A stretch of 52,401 nt of DNA from Gammaproteobacteria bacterium (GTDB lineage: Bacteria > Pseudomonadota > Gammaproteobacteria > GRL18), in contig JADGEM010000030.1 of NCBI GenBank assembly GCA_016744375.1, positions 1 through 52,401 of the forward strand. The letters run 5' to 3'. Position numbers and translations under genes: made by a program. The notes under the pieces were generated by a model. It made no database searches and was not told the origin of the DNA. It saw only the letters and a program-made list of their open reading frames with translations. Below are positions 27,020 to 34,854 of this stretch, in pieces (positions within the stretch are counted from its first letter, which is position 1; each line of letters begins with the position of its first letter).

Positions 27020-29152
27020 ATGTCATTTGATGCTGATGATGAAATACTTCAGGATTTTTTAATCGAGGCGGGCGAAATAATAGAGACGTTAAATGAAGAG
27101 CTTGTTGAGCTTGAACAACGTCCTGATGATGCCGATCTGTTAAATTCTGTATTTCGAAGTTTCCATACTATTAAAGGCGGTGCTGGATTTCTATCCTTAG
27201 ATCCCTTAGTTGCGCTTTGTCATCGTGCGGAAGATGTCTTTAATTTATTACGCAATGGCGAACTGCAGGTCAATGCCGGCATTATGGATGTTATGCTCCC
27301 GGTTCTGGACTCATTAAATGATATGTTTGACAATCTAAGAGCTGCGACGGAACCTGAACCTGCTGATCCGGCGTTGCTCGCCTCACTTGATGCGATATTA
27401 AATGGTGATGCCGCGAATGAAGAAGAGACTGCTGTTGAGGCCGTAAAAGAAGCACCTGCTTCAGCTGAAGCAAGTGAAGATGTTACTGACGAAGAATTTG
27501 AACAATTACTTGATGCGCTTGATGAACCAGGTGAAATTCCAGCGGCTGCATCTGAGGCTGTAGAAGGCGGTGATGATTTATTTGATATTGATGTAGGTGG
27601 TGCATCAGGCTCAGATGATATTACTGAGGAAGAGTTTGATAAATTACTTGATCAATTGCATGGCAAAGGTCAAATACAAGGCAATGGAAGCTCTTCTGAA
27701 CCTCCGGCAACCTCTGCTGAAGCACCCAAAGCTGTGGCTGATAAAAAATTATCTAGCGATCAAATATCGGATGATGAGTTTGAAAATCTACTGGATGATC
27801 TTCATGGTTCCGGCCAATTTGGTAAAATTGATGGTGAGTCTGCTGAAGCCGCTGAAAAATCACCCTCCCCCGAAAAAATAGTGCCAGAACCCGTACCTGT
27901 TAAACCAGAAGTTATCAAAAAAACACCCTCAAAACCAAAAAAACCGCCTGCAAAAAAAGCGGATGGTGGTGGGCCATCTCCTGTGCCTGCGGAAGCAACT
28001 GTTCGAGTTGATACCAAACGTCTTGATGATATTATGAATATGGTGGGTGAACTGGTTCTGGTTCGTAACCGTCTGGTTACTCTGGAACAGGCTCTTGGCA
28101 GTGAAGAAATGTCTAAGGCTGTCAGCAGCCTGGATGTCGTGACTGCTGACTTACAAATGTCAGTTATGAAAACCAGGATGCAGCCGATTAAAAAAGTCTT
28201 TGGGCGCTTTCCTCGAGTTGTTAGAGATCTTTCTCGGACAATGAAAAAGGAAGTAAAGCTGGAGCTGATTGGCGAAGACACTGACCTGGATAAAAATTTA
28301 GTTGAAGCACTGGCTGATCCTCTGGTCCACCTGGTGAGAAATTCAGTTGATCACGGTGTTGAAATGCCTGATGAACGTGCCGCTGTAGGTAAGCCGACAC
28401 AAGGCACTGTTATTCTTGCAGCAGAGCAGGAAGGTGATCATATCATGTTGTCTATTGAAGATGATGGTGCCGGTATGAATGCTGACCATCTGCGTAAGAA
28501 AGTCGTTGAAAAAGGTTTAATGGATGAAGATGCGGCTGCCCGGCTTGATGATAAAGAATGTTATAACCTGATTTTTATGCCAGGATTTTCAACCAAGGAT
28601 GAAATTTCGGACATTTCAGGTCGTGGCGTTGGTATGGATGTGGTTAAAACACGTATTGCCCAACTTAATGGTGGTATTGATATTGATTCTGAGGAAGGCA
28701 AAGGGACTCGTATTGCAATTAAAGTGCCTCTGACCCTGGCCATTATGCCGACACTGATGGTGAAGTTGAAAGAGCAGGCATTTGCCTTGCCTCTGGTAAG
28801 TGTTAACGAAATTTTTCATCTTGATTTAACAAAAACAAATACGGTTGATGGGCAACTGGTGATTATGGTGAGAGAAAAGCCTTTACCACTGTTCTATCTG
28901 ACGCGCTGGTTGGTAAAAGGCTCAGAGTATGATGAGCTGCCTAGCGAAGGACATGTTGTGGTTGTTCATGTTGGTACAAGAAAAGTAGGATTTGTCGTTA
29001 ATCATCTGATTGGACAGGAAGAAGTGGTTATTAAACCATTAGGTTCTATGCTTCAGGGGACTGCAGGTCTGGCAGGAGCAACGATTACCGGCGATGGAAA
29101 AATTGCACTAATCCTTGATGTTCCGACTCTGATGACATCAAGGGTTCATTAA
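27020..29152 (+). CDS. cheA: Chemotaxis histidine kinase CheA
   Basis: CheA phosphorylates CheY (and CheB where present) in response to receptors. P1 (Hpt) has His49 in FRSFHTIKGGAGFL. The catalytic part holds dimerisation helices (DDIMNMVGELVLVRNRL), the ATP domain (LVHLVRNSVDHGVE, DDGAGM, GFSTKDEISDISGRGVGMDV) and the CheW-like regulatory domain (about 575-705). The linker contains three copies of a (T/S)(D/E)(D/E)EF(E/D).LLD.L motif at about 155-174, 201-221 and 249-268. A recognisable P2 fold is not apparent, so these repeats may stand in for it. The 710-aa length fits polar-flagellate CheA. No cheB follows. Confidence 0.97.
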   Translation: MSFDADDEILQDFLIEAGEIIETLNEELVELEQRPDDADLLNSVFRSFHTIKGGAGFLSLDPLVALCHRAEDVFNLLRNGELQVNAGIMDVMLPVLDSLNDMFDNLRAATEPEPADPALLASLDAILNGDAANEEETAVEAVKEAPASAEASEDVTDEEFEQLLDALDEPGEIPAAASEAVEGGDDLFDIDVGGASGSDDITEEEFDKLLDQLHGKGQIQGNGSSSEPPATSAEAPKAVADKKLSSDQISDDEFENLLDDLHGSGQFGKIDGESAEAAEKSPSPEKIVPEPVPVKPEVIKKTPSKPKKPPAKKADGGGPSPVPAEATVRVDTKRLDDIMNMVGELVLVRNRLVTLEQALGSEEMSKAVSSLDVVTADLQMSVMKTRMQPIKKVFGRFPRVVRDLSRTMKKEVKLELIGEDTDLDKNLVEALADPLVHLVRNSVDHGVEMPDERAAVGKPTQGTVILAAEQEGDHIMLSIEDDGAGMNADHLRKKVVEKGLMDEDAAARLDDKECYNLIFMPGFSTKDEISDISGRGVGMDVVKTRIAQLNGGIDIDSEEGKGTRIAIKVPLTLAIMPTLMVKLKEQAFALPLVSVNEIFHLDLTKTNTVDGQLVIMVREKPLPLFYLTRWLVKGSEYDELPSEGHVVVVHVGTRKVGFVVNHLIGQEEVVIKPLGSMLQGTAGLAGATITGDGKIALILDVPTLMTSRVH

Positions 29153-29285
29153 TCAGCTTATTCATTATTGTTTCCATTTTATTTCAATCAGCAGCTCCAT
29201 AGACTGTGGTTTCTGTAAGCTGTTTCTATAAATTATAGTTCAGTAAATCTATGGATTTTCTAATACAGATTTCTTAAAGGTATAC

Positions 29286-30068
29286 ATGATAGATTTTCTA
29301 AGTGTCTTTGGCCTGATTCTGGGTCTTGGCTCTATCTTGCTTGGTCAATTCCTGGATGGAGGTCATCTTGGCACCCTGGTGAATGGCCCTGCAGCTCTGA
29401 TTGTTCTTGGCGGAACTTTTGGTGCAGTGATGCTGCAGTCACCTGCTCATGTTTTTCTGCGTGGGTTAAGAATTATTGGCTGGGTATTTTTCCCCCCTCG
29501 CTTTCATACTGAGGAAACCATTGCCCGTATTATTGACTGGAGTAATATCGCTCGTAAAGAAGGCCTGCTGGGACTTGAAATTGTTGCTGAGGAAGAGGAT
29601 GATTTATTTGCCAGAAAGGGGCTTGAGCTTCTGGTTGACGGCAGCGAGCCTGAAGTGATGCGCTCAATTATGGAACTTGAAATTGATGCCAAAGAAACAT
29701 TTGATACTCTGGCAAGCAAAATTTATGAATCAATGGGTGGCTTTTCCCCTACGATTGGTATTATTGGTGCCGTTATGGGCTTGATTCATGTGATGGGAAA
29801 TTTATCAGATCCGAGTAAGTTAGGCGGTGGTATAGCAGTGGCTTTTGTTGCGACAATTTATGGTGTGGGTGCTGCAAACCTGCTGTTTATCCCAATATCA
29901 ACTAAATTAAAAACCCTGGTCACTAATGAAGTGACTTATCGCGAAATGATTGTCGAAGGCTTAGTTTCAATTGCCGAGGGTGAAAATCCAAGAAATATAC
30001 AGCGTAAACTGGAAGGTTATCTGGATAAAACCAGAGATGTTGCCGAAGATGAAGGACCCCTGCTTTAA
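29286..30068 (+). CDS. motC: Flagellar motor stator protein MotC (MotA family)
   Basis: MotC is a MotA-family stator subunit; with MotD it forms the ion channel that powers rotation. Four membrane segments are visible (LSVFGLILGLGSILLGQFL, AALIVLGGTFGAVMLQ, and a pair in GFSPTIGIIGAVMGLIHVM and GIAVAFVATIYGVGAANLLF). The cytoplasmic loop is charged (RARE-like region in ARIIDWSNIARKEGLLGLE). The position after cheA and before an OmpA-domain partner matches motCD of pseudomonads. Length 260. Ion choice is not settled by sequence. Confidence 0.92.
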   Translation: MIDFLSVFGLILGLGSILLGQFLDGGHLGTLVNGPAALIVLGGTFGAVMLQSPAHVFLRGLRIIGWVFFPPRFHTEETIARIIDWSNIARKEGLLGLEIVAEEEDDLFARKGLELLVDGSEPEVMRSIMELEIDAKETFDTLASKIYESMGGFSPTIGIIGAVMGLIHVMGNLSDPSKLGGGIAVAFVATIYGVGAANLLFIPISTKLKTLVTNEVTYREMIVEGLVSIAEGENPRNIQRKLEGYLDKTRDVAEDEGPLL

Positions 30069-30124
30069 TCTTTTGTCTTAAATATTTACATGGGCAGTCG
30101 CCCATGATCTAATGTAGAAAACTT

Positions 30125-30997
30125 ATGTCAAGACGTAGAAAAAAACAGGAAGAGCATGTTAATTTAGAGCGCTGGCTGGTCTCTTATGCGGACTTTATTA
30201 CCTTATTGTTTGCCTTCTTTGTTGTTATGTATGCCATATCATCTGTGAATGAAGGTAAATATAGAGTATTATCTGATTCATTGAATGATGTCTTTAGTTC
30301 CCGACCAACCTCTCCCACCCCCATTGAATTTGATAATGCTTTACAGGAACAGCCTTCATTATCAAGCAAGCCAGATTTTATTGATATCCCTATTCCAGAA
30401 CATGACGAGAATTTGACACCCCCTGATAACCCTGATCTGGACACCTTATCTAAAGAAATCACCCAGGCTGTGCAACCGCTTATTGATGATGATTTAATTA
30501 AAGTCAAAAAAACAGATTTCTGGCTAGAAATTGATATTAAATCCAGTATTCTATTTGATAGTGGTGGTGCAAAATTATCAGAGGATGCAGAAGATATTCT
30601 GGCAACCATTGCCTCACTACTGGAAGTTTATCCTAATGATGTTCAGGTGGAAGGTTTTACGGATGACATCCCGATTAATACCCAATTTTTCCCCTCAAAC
30701 TGGGAACTCTCTTCTTCTCGTGCTGCCAGTGTCGTGCACCTGTTTGAGGAAGAAGGTATTGACCCAAAACGTATGCAGGCCATAGGATATGGGCAGTATC
30801 GTCCGACTGCCGATAATGCGACTGAAAGTGGCCGAAATACCAATAGACGTGTCAATCTTGTTGTGCTGGGGCAGGGTGATCCACGCCTTATCATGCAGCA
30901 GAGAAATATAGAATTGAAACAGGCAGTTCAACAAACAGAAGACACTATTAGTAACAAACGTTCACAGAATATTAATCCTGTTTTTGATATCCAGTAA
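30125..30997 (+). CDS. motD: Flagellar motor stator protein MotD (MotB family)
   Basis: MotD anchors the stator to peptidoglycan. A single N-terminal membrane helix contains the ion-binding Asp in WLVSYADFITLLFAFFVVMY. After a plug and linker, an OmpA-like domain (about 135-255) shows ILFDSGGAKLSEDAEDIL, VEGFTDDIPI, NWELSSSRAASVV, GYGQYRPTADN and NRRVNLVVL. At 290 residues it is typical. It begins 57 nt after motC. Confidence 0.94.
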   Translation: MSRRRKKQEEHVNLERWLVSYADFITLLFAFFVVMYAISSVNEGKYRVLSDSLNDVFSSRPTSPTPIEFDNALQEQPSLSSKPDFIDIPIPEHDENLTPPDNPDLDTLSKEITQAVQPLIDDDLIKVKKTDFWLEIDIKSSILFDSGGAKLSEDAEDILATIASLLEVYPNDVQVEGFTDDIPINTQFFPSNWELSSSRAASVVHLFEEEGIDPKRMQAIGYGQYRPTADNATESGRNTNRRVNLVVLGQGDPRLIMQQRNIELKQAVQQTEDTISNKRSQNINPVFDIQ

Positions 30998-31236
30998 ATG
31001 TTGCAATGTACTGATTCAATCGATATTCTTCGCCCATCTTAATATATTCAACATTCGCATAATGAGAAAGGAAGCATCATATTACATCTATGATCAAACA
31101 CTTGGTTTAATTATTGCATGTATTTTATTAAGAATATTAAAACGCTTGTAGAGAATAAGCAATATTAAGGAATTTATCCCGGGCAGGCTTCTGTTGCCTG
31201 AAGATAGAAGCCGATGTGTAATTGGAGAAATAATAA

Positions 31237-32019
31237 GTGAAAATTTGGGCTGTTGCCAATCAAAAAGGTGGCGTTGGAAAAACCACTACGGCTATTTCGC
31301 TTGCTGGTTGGTTGGCAAAAAATAATAAGAAAACCCTTGTGGTTGATCTGGATCCTCATGGTTCAATGACCAGCTATTTTGGCCAGGATCCGGATTCTCT
31401 GGAAAAGAGTGTTTACCTGGTCTTCCAAAAAGCGGCAGCTAAGCAGGCTATGGACATCAATGAGGTCATACAGCCAACTCGTTTTGAGAATCTCTTTCTT
31501 TTACCAGCATCAACGGCTATTGCTACATTGGATAAACAATTGGGCACCAGAGAAGGAATGGGGCTTGTCTTAGCAAAACAGTTATTGGGTCTTAAAGGAC
31601 AGTTTGATTATATTTTTGTCGATTGTCCCCCTATGTTGGGTGTTCTTATGATTAATGCGCTGGCAGCTTGCAACCAATTATTAATCCCTGTTCAGACCGA
31701 ACATCTGGCCTTGAAGGGATTGGATCGAATGCTCAGTACCATTAAAATGATCAATCGAGCTCGAAAAGCACCATTGGATTATGCGATTATTCCCACTATG
31801 TTCGATCGGCGAACACGTGCTGCTATTGAGTGTTTGCGTATCATGCAAAAAAAATATGATCCAAAAGCATTAAAGAGAACCCTCATACCTGTCGATACTA
31901 AGTTTAGAGAGGCTTCAAGAGATGGTGTCCCTTTGCCCATATATAGTCCCCATAGTAGAGGTTCTGTTGCCTACAACTTATTATTAGATGCCTTATTGGC
32001 TGAGTTCATTCATGAGTGA
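31237..32019 (+). CDS. parC: ParC, ParA-like ATPase for polar placement of chemotaxis arrays
   Basis: ParC is the ParA-family ATPase that recruits chemosensory arrays to the cell pole in polar flagellates. The deviant Walker A QKGGVGKTTTAISLA, VVDLDPHGSMTSYFG, the FVDCPP motif and PVQTEHLALKGLDRML are typical. At 260 residues it lacks the N-terminal DNA-binding region of plasmid ParA proteins. Its place between motD and a CheW-like ParP gene, overlapping by 8 nt, supports this call over chromosomal ParA/Soj. Confidence 0.88.
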   Translation: MKIWAVANQKGGVGKTTTAISLAGWLAKNNKKTLVVDLDPHGSMTSYFGQDPDSLEKSVYLVFQKAAAKQAMDINEVIQPTRFENLFLLPASTAIATLDKQLGTREGMGLVLAKQLLGLKGQFDYIFVDCPPMLGVLMINALAACNQLLIPVQTEHLALKGLDRMLSTIKMINRARKAPLDYAIIPTMFDRRTRAAIECLRIMQKKYDPKALKRTLIPVDTKFREASRDGVPLPIYSPHSRGSVAYNLLLDALLAEFIHE

Positions 32020-33445
32020 TAAGCAGAACAAAGAGTCTTCGTTAGTCAATCAGGAAGATGCCCTGGATTTCTACTTTGACTCACTGCTATTGTCTGAAGA
32101 AAATGATATGTTTGGGAATGATGATGTTCAGGGAAAAAATGAAAAGAATAATATTGAAGAATTATCATCTCTCAATGCAACAATAAAAAGTAATCAACTA
32201 GAAACGCAGGAACTAAAAAAGCCTGAAGATGAATTGCAATCCGCGAAAGATTTCTTACAGGCATCAAAGTTACGCCAGGGAATACAAAAAGAAACCCGGC
32301 TGAAGGTTCCAGAAAGTCAGTCTTCGGTCGTTGCACTCAATAGTGAAATTAATAGTGGCAACATTGAGTCTGACAGCAGAAAAATAGATCCGCCAATTAA
32401 GATAAAACAAACCATTGAGACAGAGTTTTCAAAGAAAAACCCACAGAAGACAATAACCAGTGGCCCGGTTTCTCCAAAACCTAGAATTCAACATCATAAA
32501 ATCACAAAAAAGCTTATTCCTGCAACATCAGAAATCATTTTTTCAACAAAAAATAATGATGGTGAAATTACTGAACAAGTGCTCATACCGCGCAGTCAGA
32601 GATTAGCGACTGCTACAAAAAAAATAGAAGTAGATGAGGTTCTGAAGCACAAGAGGTTTGTAGTTACTAATAAGCCATTGGCTAACGAAAATCCCATTGA
32701 ACCGGGGCCATCAGAGACGTCAAAGGCTTCTATTAGAGCCACGCAAGCGGTCTCAAAAGAGGCACCAAGTATTGATCTGAGTCTTTTTCTTCCCAAGATA
32801 AAAACACTGACAGAAGAAGAAATTGCACAGCAGATAGAAGCATTGACAGAAGCAGCTGTGAGTCAGGCGCAAGTAGAATCTGATCGGGCCCATGTTGCAG
32901 AGCTAGAGCAAGTAAGCCAAAATTTAATAAAAGTTCAGGCTGAATCAAGCGGGCCAACACGAAATATTGAAAATGCACCATCATGGGCTGTACCCGATTT
33001 TCAAGTGTTATTATTTATGGTCTCGGGCTTAAAACTGGCTGTACCATTGACCGAGTTAAATGGCATTCTTGAATGGGGTGATGAATATATTACAGAACTA
33101 CCGGGACATAAACCGTGGTACCTGGGTATCATTCAAAATCAGGGAAAAAATGTACCTGTTATTGATACCTTACAGCAAGTTGTTCCTAGAAATCGCTGGC
33201 CTGAAAATCATCTTAAAGAAAAAAACTTTAAACACATTATAATGATTGATAATGCTAAATGGGGACTGGCCTGTGAAAAAGTGCTGGAAGTGATCACTTT
33301 AAAAACAGATGCTGTTAAATGGCGCTCATCCAGGACAAAACGACGATGGTTGCTTGGCACTGTTATTGATCATATGTGCGCTTTATTAGACAGTTCAGAA
33401 TTTGCAGCCATGTTACAAACGGGTGATGATAGCTTGATAGATTGA
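32012..33445 (+). CDS. parP: ParP-like protein with C-terminal CheW domain
   Basis: ParP links ParC to CheA and holds arrays at the pole. Residues about 1-310 are low-complexity, hydrophilic and probably disordered. Residues about 325-470 form a CheW-like domain (FQVLLFMVSGLKLAVPLTELNGIL, YLGIIQNQGKNVPVIDTLQ, HIIMIDNAKWGLACEKVLEVI). The ATG at 32012 overlaps the parC stop, so the two are coupled. Length about 477 fits. The alternative is a simple divergent CheW, but position and the long linker favour ParP. Confidence 0.85.
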   Translation: MSDKQNKESSLVNQEDALDFYFDSLLLSEENDMFGNDDVQGKNEKNNIEELSSLNATIKSNQLETQELKKPEDELQSAKDFLQASKLRQGIQKETRLKVPESQSSVVALNSEINSGNIESDSRKIDPPIKIKQTIETEFSKKNPQKTITSGPVSPKPRIQHHKITKKLIPATSEIIFSTKNNDGEITEQVLIPRSQRLATATKKIEVDEVLKHKRFVVTNKPLANENPIEPGPSETSKASIRATQAVSKEAPSIDLSLFLPKIKTLTEEEIAQQIEALTEAAVSQAQVESDRAHVAELEQVSQNLIKVQAESSGPTRNIENAPSWAVPDFQVLLFMVSGLKLAVPLTELNGILEWGDEYITELPGHKPWYLGIIQNQGKNVPVIDTLQQVVPRNRWPENHLKEKNFKHIIMIDNAKWGLACEKVLEVITLKTDAVKWRSSRTKRRWLLGTVIDHMCALLDSSEFAAMLQTGDDSLID

Positions 33446-33495
33446 TGCGAAAATATATTTGTTACTAATTTCTTCAAAAAATATCATTCATAAAC

Positions 33496-33522
33496 TAAAC
33501 TTTTAGAATACTATGCCGATAG
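33496..33522 (+). promoter_or_regulatory. Sigma-28 (FliA) promoter before cheW
   Basis: TAAA (33496-33499), exactly 15 nt, then GCCGATAG (33515-33522), matching the sigma-28 consensus TAAA-N15-GCCGATAA at 11 of 12 positions. cheW starts 67 nt downstream. This implies a FliA-driven cheW transcript in addition to read-through from parP. Confidence 0.85.
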
Positions 33523-33588
33523 AGGTATATATACTCAAACCAATCGTTTGAGTATAAGGTCGTATTTTTTGAATATTGAGGACTAATC

Positions 33589-34074
33589 ATGGATTATGAT
33601 GATTTTGATGATAAACTGAGTAATGACCCGTTAACTCAGTGGGTAACATTTATGCTGGAAGGTGAAAAGTATGGCATTAATGTTATGCAGGTCAGAGAAG
33701 TTTTACGTGATATAGAAATTGCCCCGGTTCCAGGTGCGCCAGATTATGTCTTAGGGATAATCAACCTTCGTGGAAATGTTGTGACCGTGGTTGACACACG
33801 CTCTCGTTTTGGTTTGCCCATGGCTGAAACCACAGATGAATCAAGGATTATAATCATAGAGAATAATGATCAAACATTAGGCTTGTTAGTTGACAGCATT
33901 GCTGAAGTGGCTGATATTCTCCAATCTCAAATTGAGATGACACCTAATGTGGGTAATGATGATAGTTCAAAATATATTCAGGGTGTTCACAGTAAAGACG
34001 GTGAACTGCTTATCTTAGTGTCAGTTGAAAAAGTTATTAATGATGATGAGTGGGCTGAAATGGATATGTTTTAG
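33589..34074 (+). CDS. cheW: Chemotaxis coupling protein CheW
   Basis: CheW couples CheA to chemoreceptors. The 161-residue protein is a single CheW domain: QWVTFMLEGEKYGINVMQVREVL, APDYVLGIINLRGNVVTVVDTRSRFGL, RIIIIENNDQTLGLLVDSIAEV and YIQGVHSKDGELLILVSVEKVI. It is preceded by AATATTGAGGAC with a GAGG ribosome site. A FliA-type promoter lies upstream. A small gene and a DUF2802 gene follow, as in Pseudomonas. Confidence 0.96.
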   Translation: MDYDDFDDKLSNDPLTQWVTFMLEGEKYGINVMQVREVLRDIEIAPVPGAPDYVLGIINLRGNVVTVVDTRSRFGLPMAETTDESRIIIIENNDQTLGLLVDSIAEVADILQSQIEMTPNVGNDDSSKYIQGVHSKDGELLILVSVEKVINDDEWAEMDMF

Positions 34075-34100
34075 TCCAATATTTGAATGATTGGAGGTGT

Positions 34101-34334
34101 ATGATGTCTGGAGATATTTCACCGCTGGGGCCTGTATCCCCAACACCATTAGTTCGGGAAAAACGACATTATCCCAATGAACAAAAAGATAAAAACTTAA
34201 ATCAGCAGGAGCAGAGTACTCAAGCTGATGATGAGGCACAGTCAGATAAAAAATCTGAGAATGATGTGCCGCAAAAATCTATGAATGGTGATAAAAAAAA
34301 TGTTAAAGTAGGTCATATTGATGAATACGCTTGA
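34101..34334 (+). CDS. Small hydrophilic protein of the cheW-DUF2802 interval
   Basis: The 77-residue protein is charged and probably disordered: MMSGDISPLGPVSPTPLVREK at the start, a Gln/Asp/Lys-rich middle, and GHIDEYA at the end. GGAGG at 34093-34097 sets the start at ATG 34101 or 34104. I recall similarly placed small proteins ending IDEY-A/V in pseudomonads, without known function. It abuts the DUF2802 gene and is probably co-expressed. Confidence 0.6.
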   Translation: MMSGDISPLGPVSPTPLVREKRHYPNEQKDKNLNQQEQSTQADDEAQSDKKSENDVPQKSMNGDKKNVKVGHIDEYA

Positions 34335-34354
34335 TCTGGATAAAATTTGACTTA

Positions 34355-34783
34355 ATGGACATCACTTCTCTTCTTTTTGGCACAATTGCCGTCTTATTAA
34401 TACTTTTTCTATACCTTGCTTTTTATGTTAATGGCATGAGCAAGTCGCTTCGTACTTCTGAGTCAGAAGTGAAACAACTCAAACAATTCGTTTCTCTGCA
34501 GCAAAAACAACTCAAAGAACTGTCTCATGAGCTACAAACCATGACCAGTGCAGCTTATGGTGTTGGCAAACGCATCAATCAACTGGCAGGGCAAATCAGA
34601 GAGCTGGATGACCGCCAGGAAGAATTTGATCTTAAAGATCAGGGAGGGCACTCTATGCAGCAGGCAATTGCACTGGTGCATAGAGGGGCAAGCATTGAAG
34701 AATTGATTGAAAGCTGTGATATGTCCCGTGGTGAAGCTGAACTGCTGATTATGGTACATGGACAACAGTCTGAACAAGATTGA
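34355..34783 (+). CDS. DUF2802 membrane-anchored protein
   Basis: One N-terminal membrane helix (LLFGTIAVLLILFLYLAFYV), then a coiled coil (SESEVKQLKQFVSLQQKQLKELSHEL), then GVGKRINQLAGQIRELDDRQ and a C-terminal helix-turn-helix-like end (AIALVHRGASIEELIESCDMSRGEAELL). This is the DUF2802 family, regularly found after cheW in polar flagellates. I infer a link to chemotaxis or flagella from location only. A TTG at 34331 could extend the N-terminus by 8 residues. Confidence 0.8.
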   Translation: MDITSLLFGTIAVLLILFLYLAFYVNGMSKSLRTSESEVKQLKQFVSLQQKQLKELSHELQTMTSAAYGVGKRINQLAGQIRELDDRQEEFDLKDQGGHSMQQAIALVHRGASIEELIESCDMSRGEAELLIMVHGQQSEQD

Positions 34784-34854
34784 GTCTTTTGTTCGCTTAA
34801 CTTACCTTAATTGCCTTCTCTGGTGCCGTCCAAAAATTACCATGCTGACTCTGT

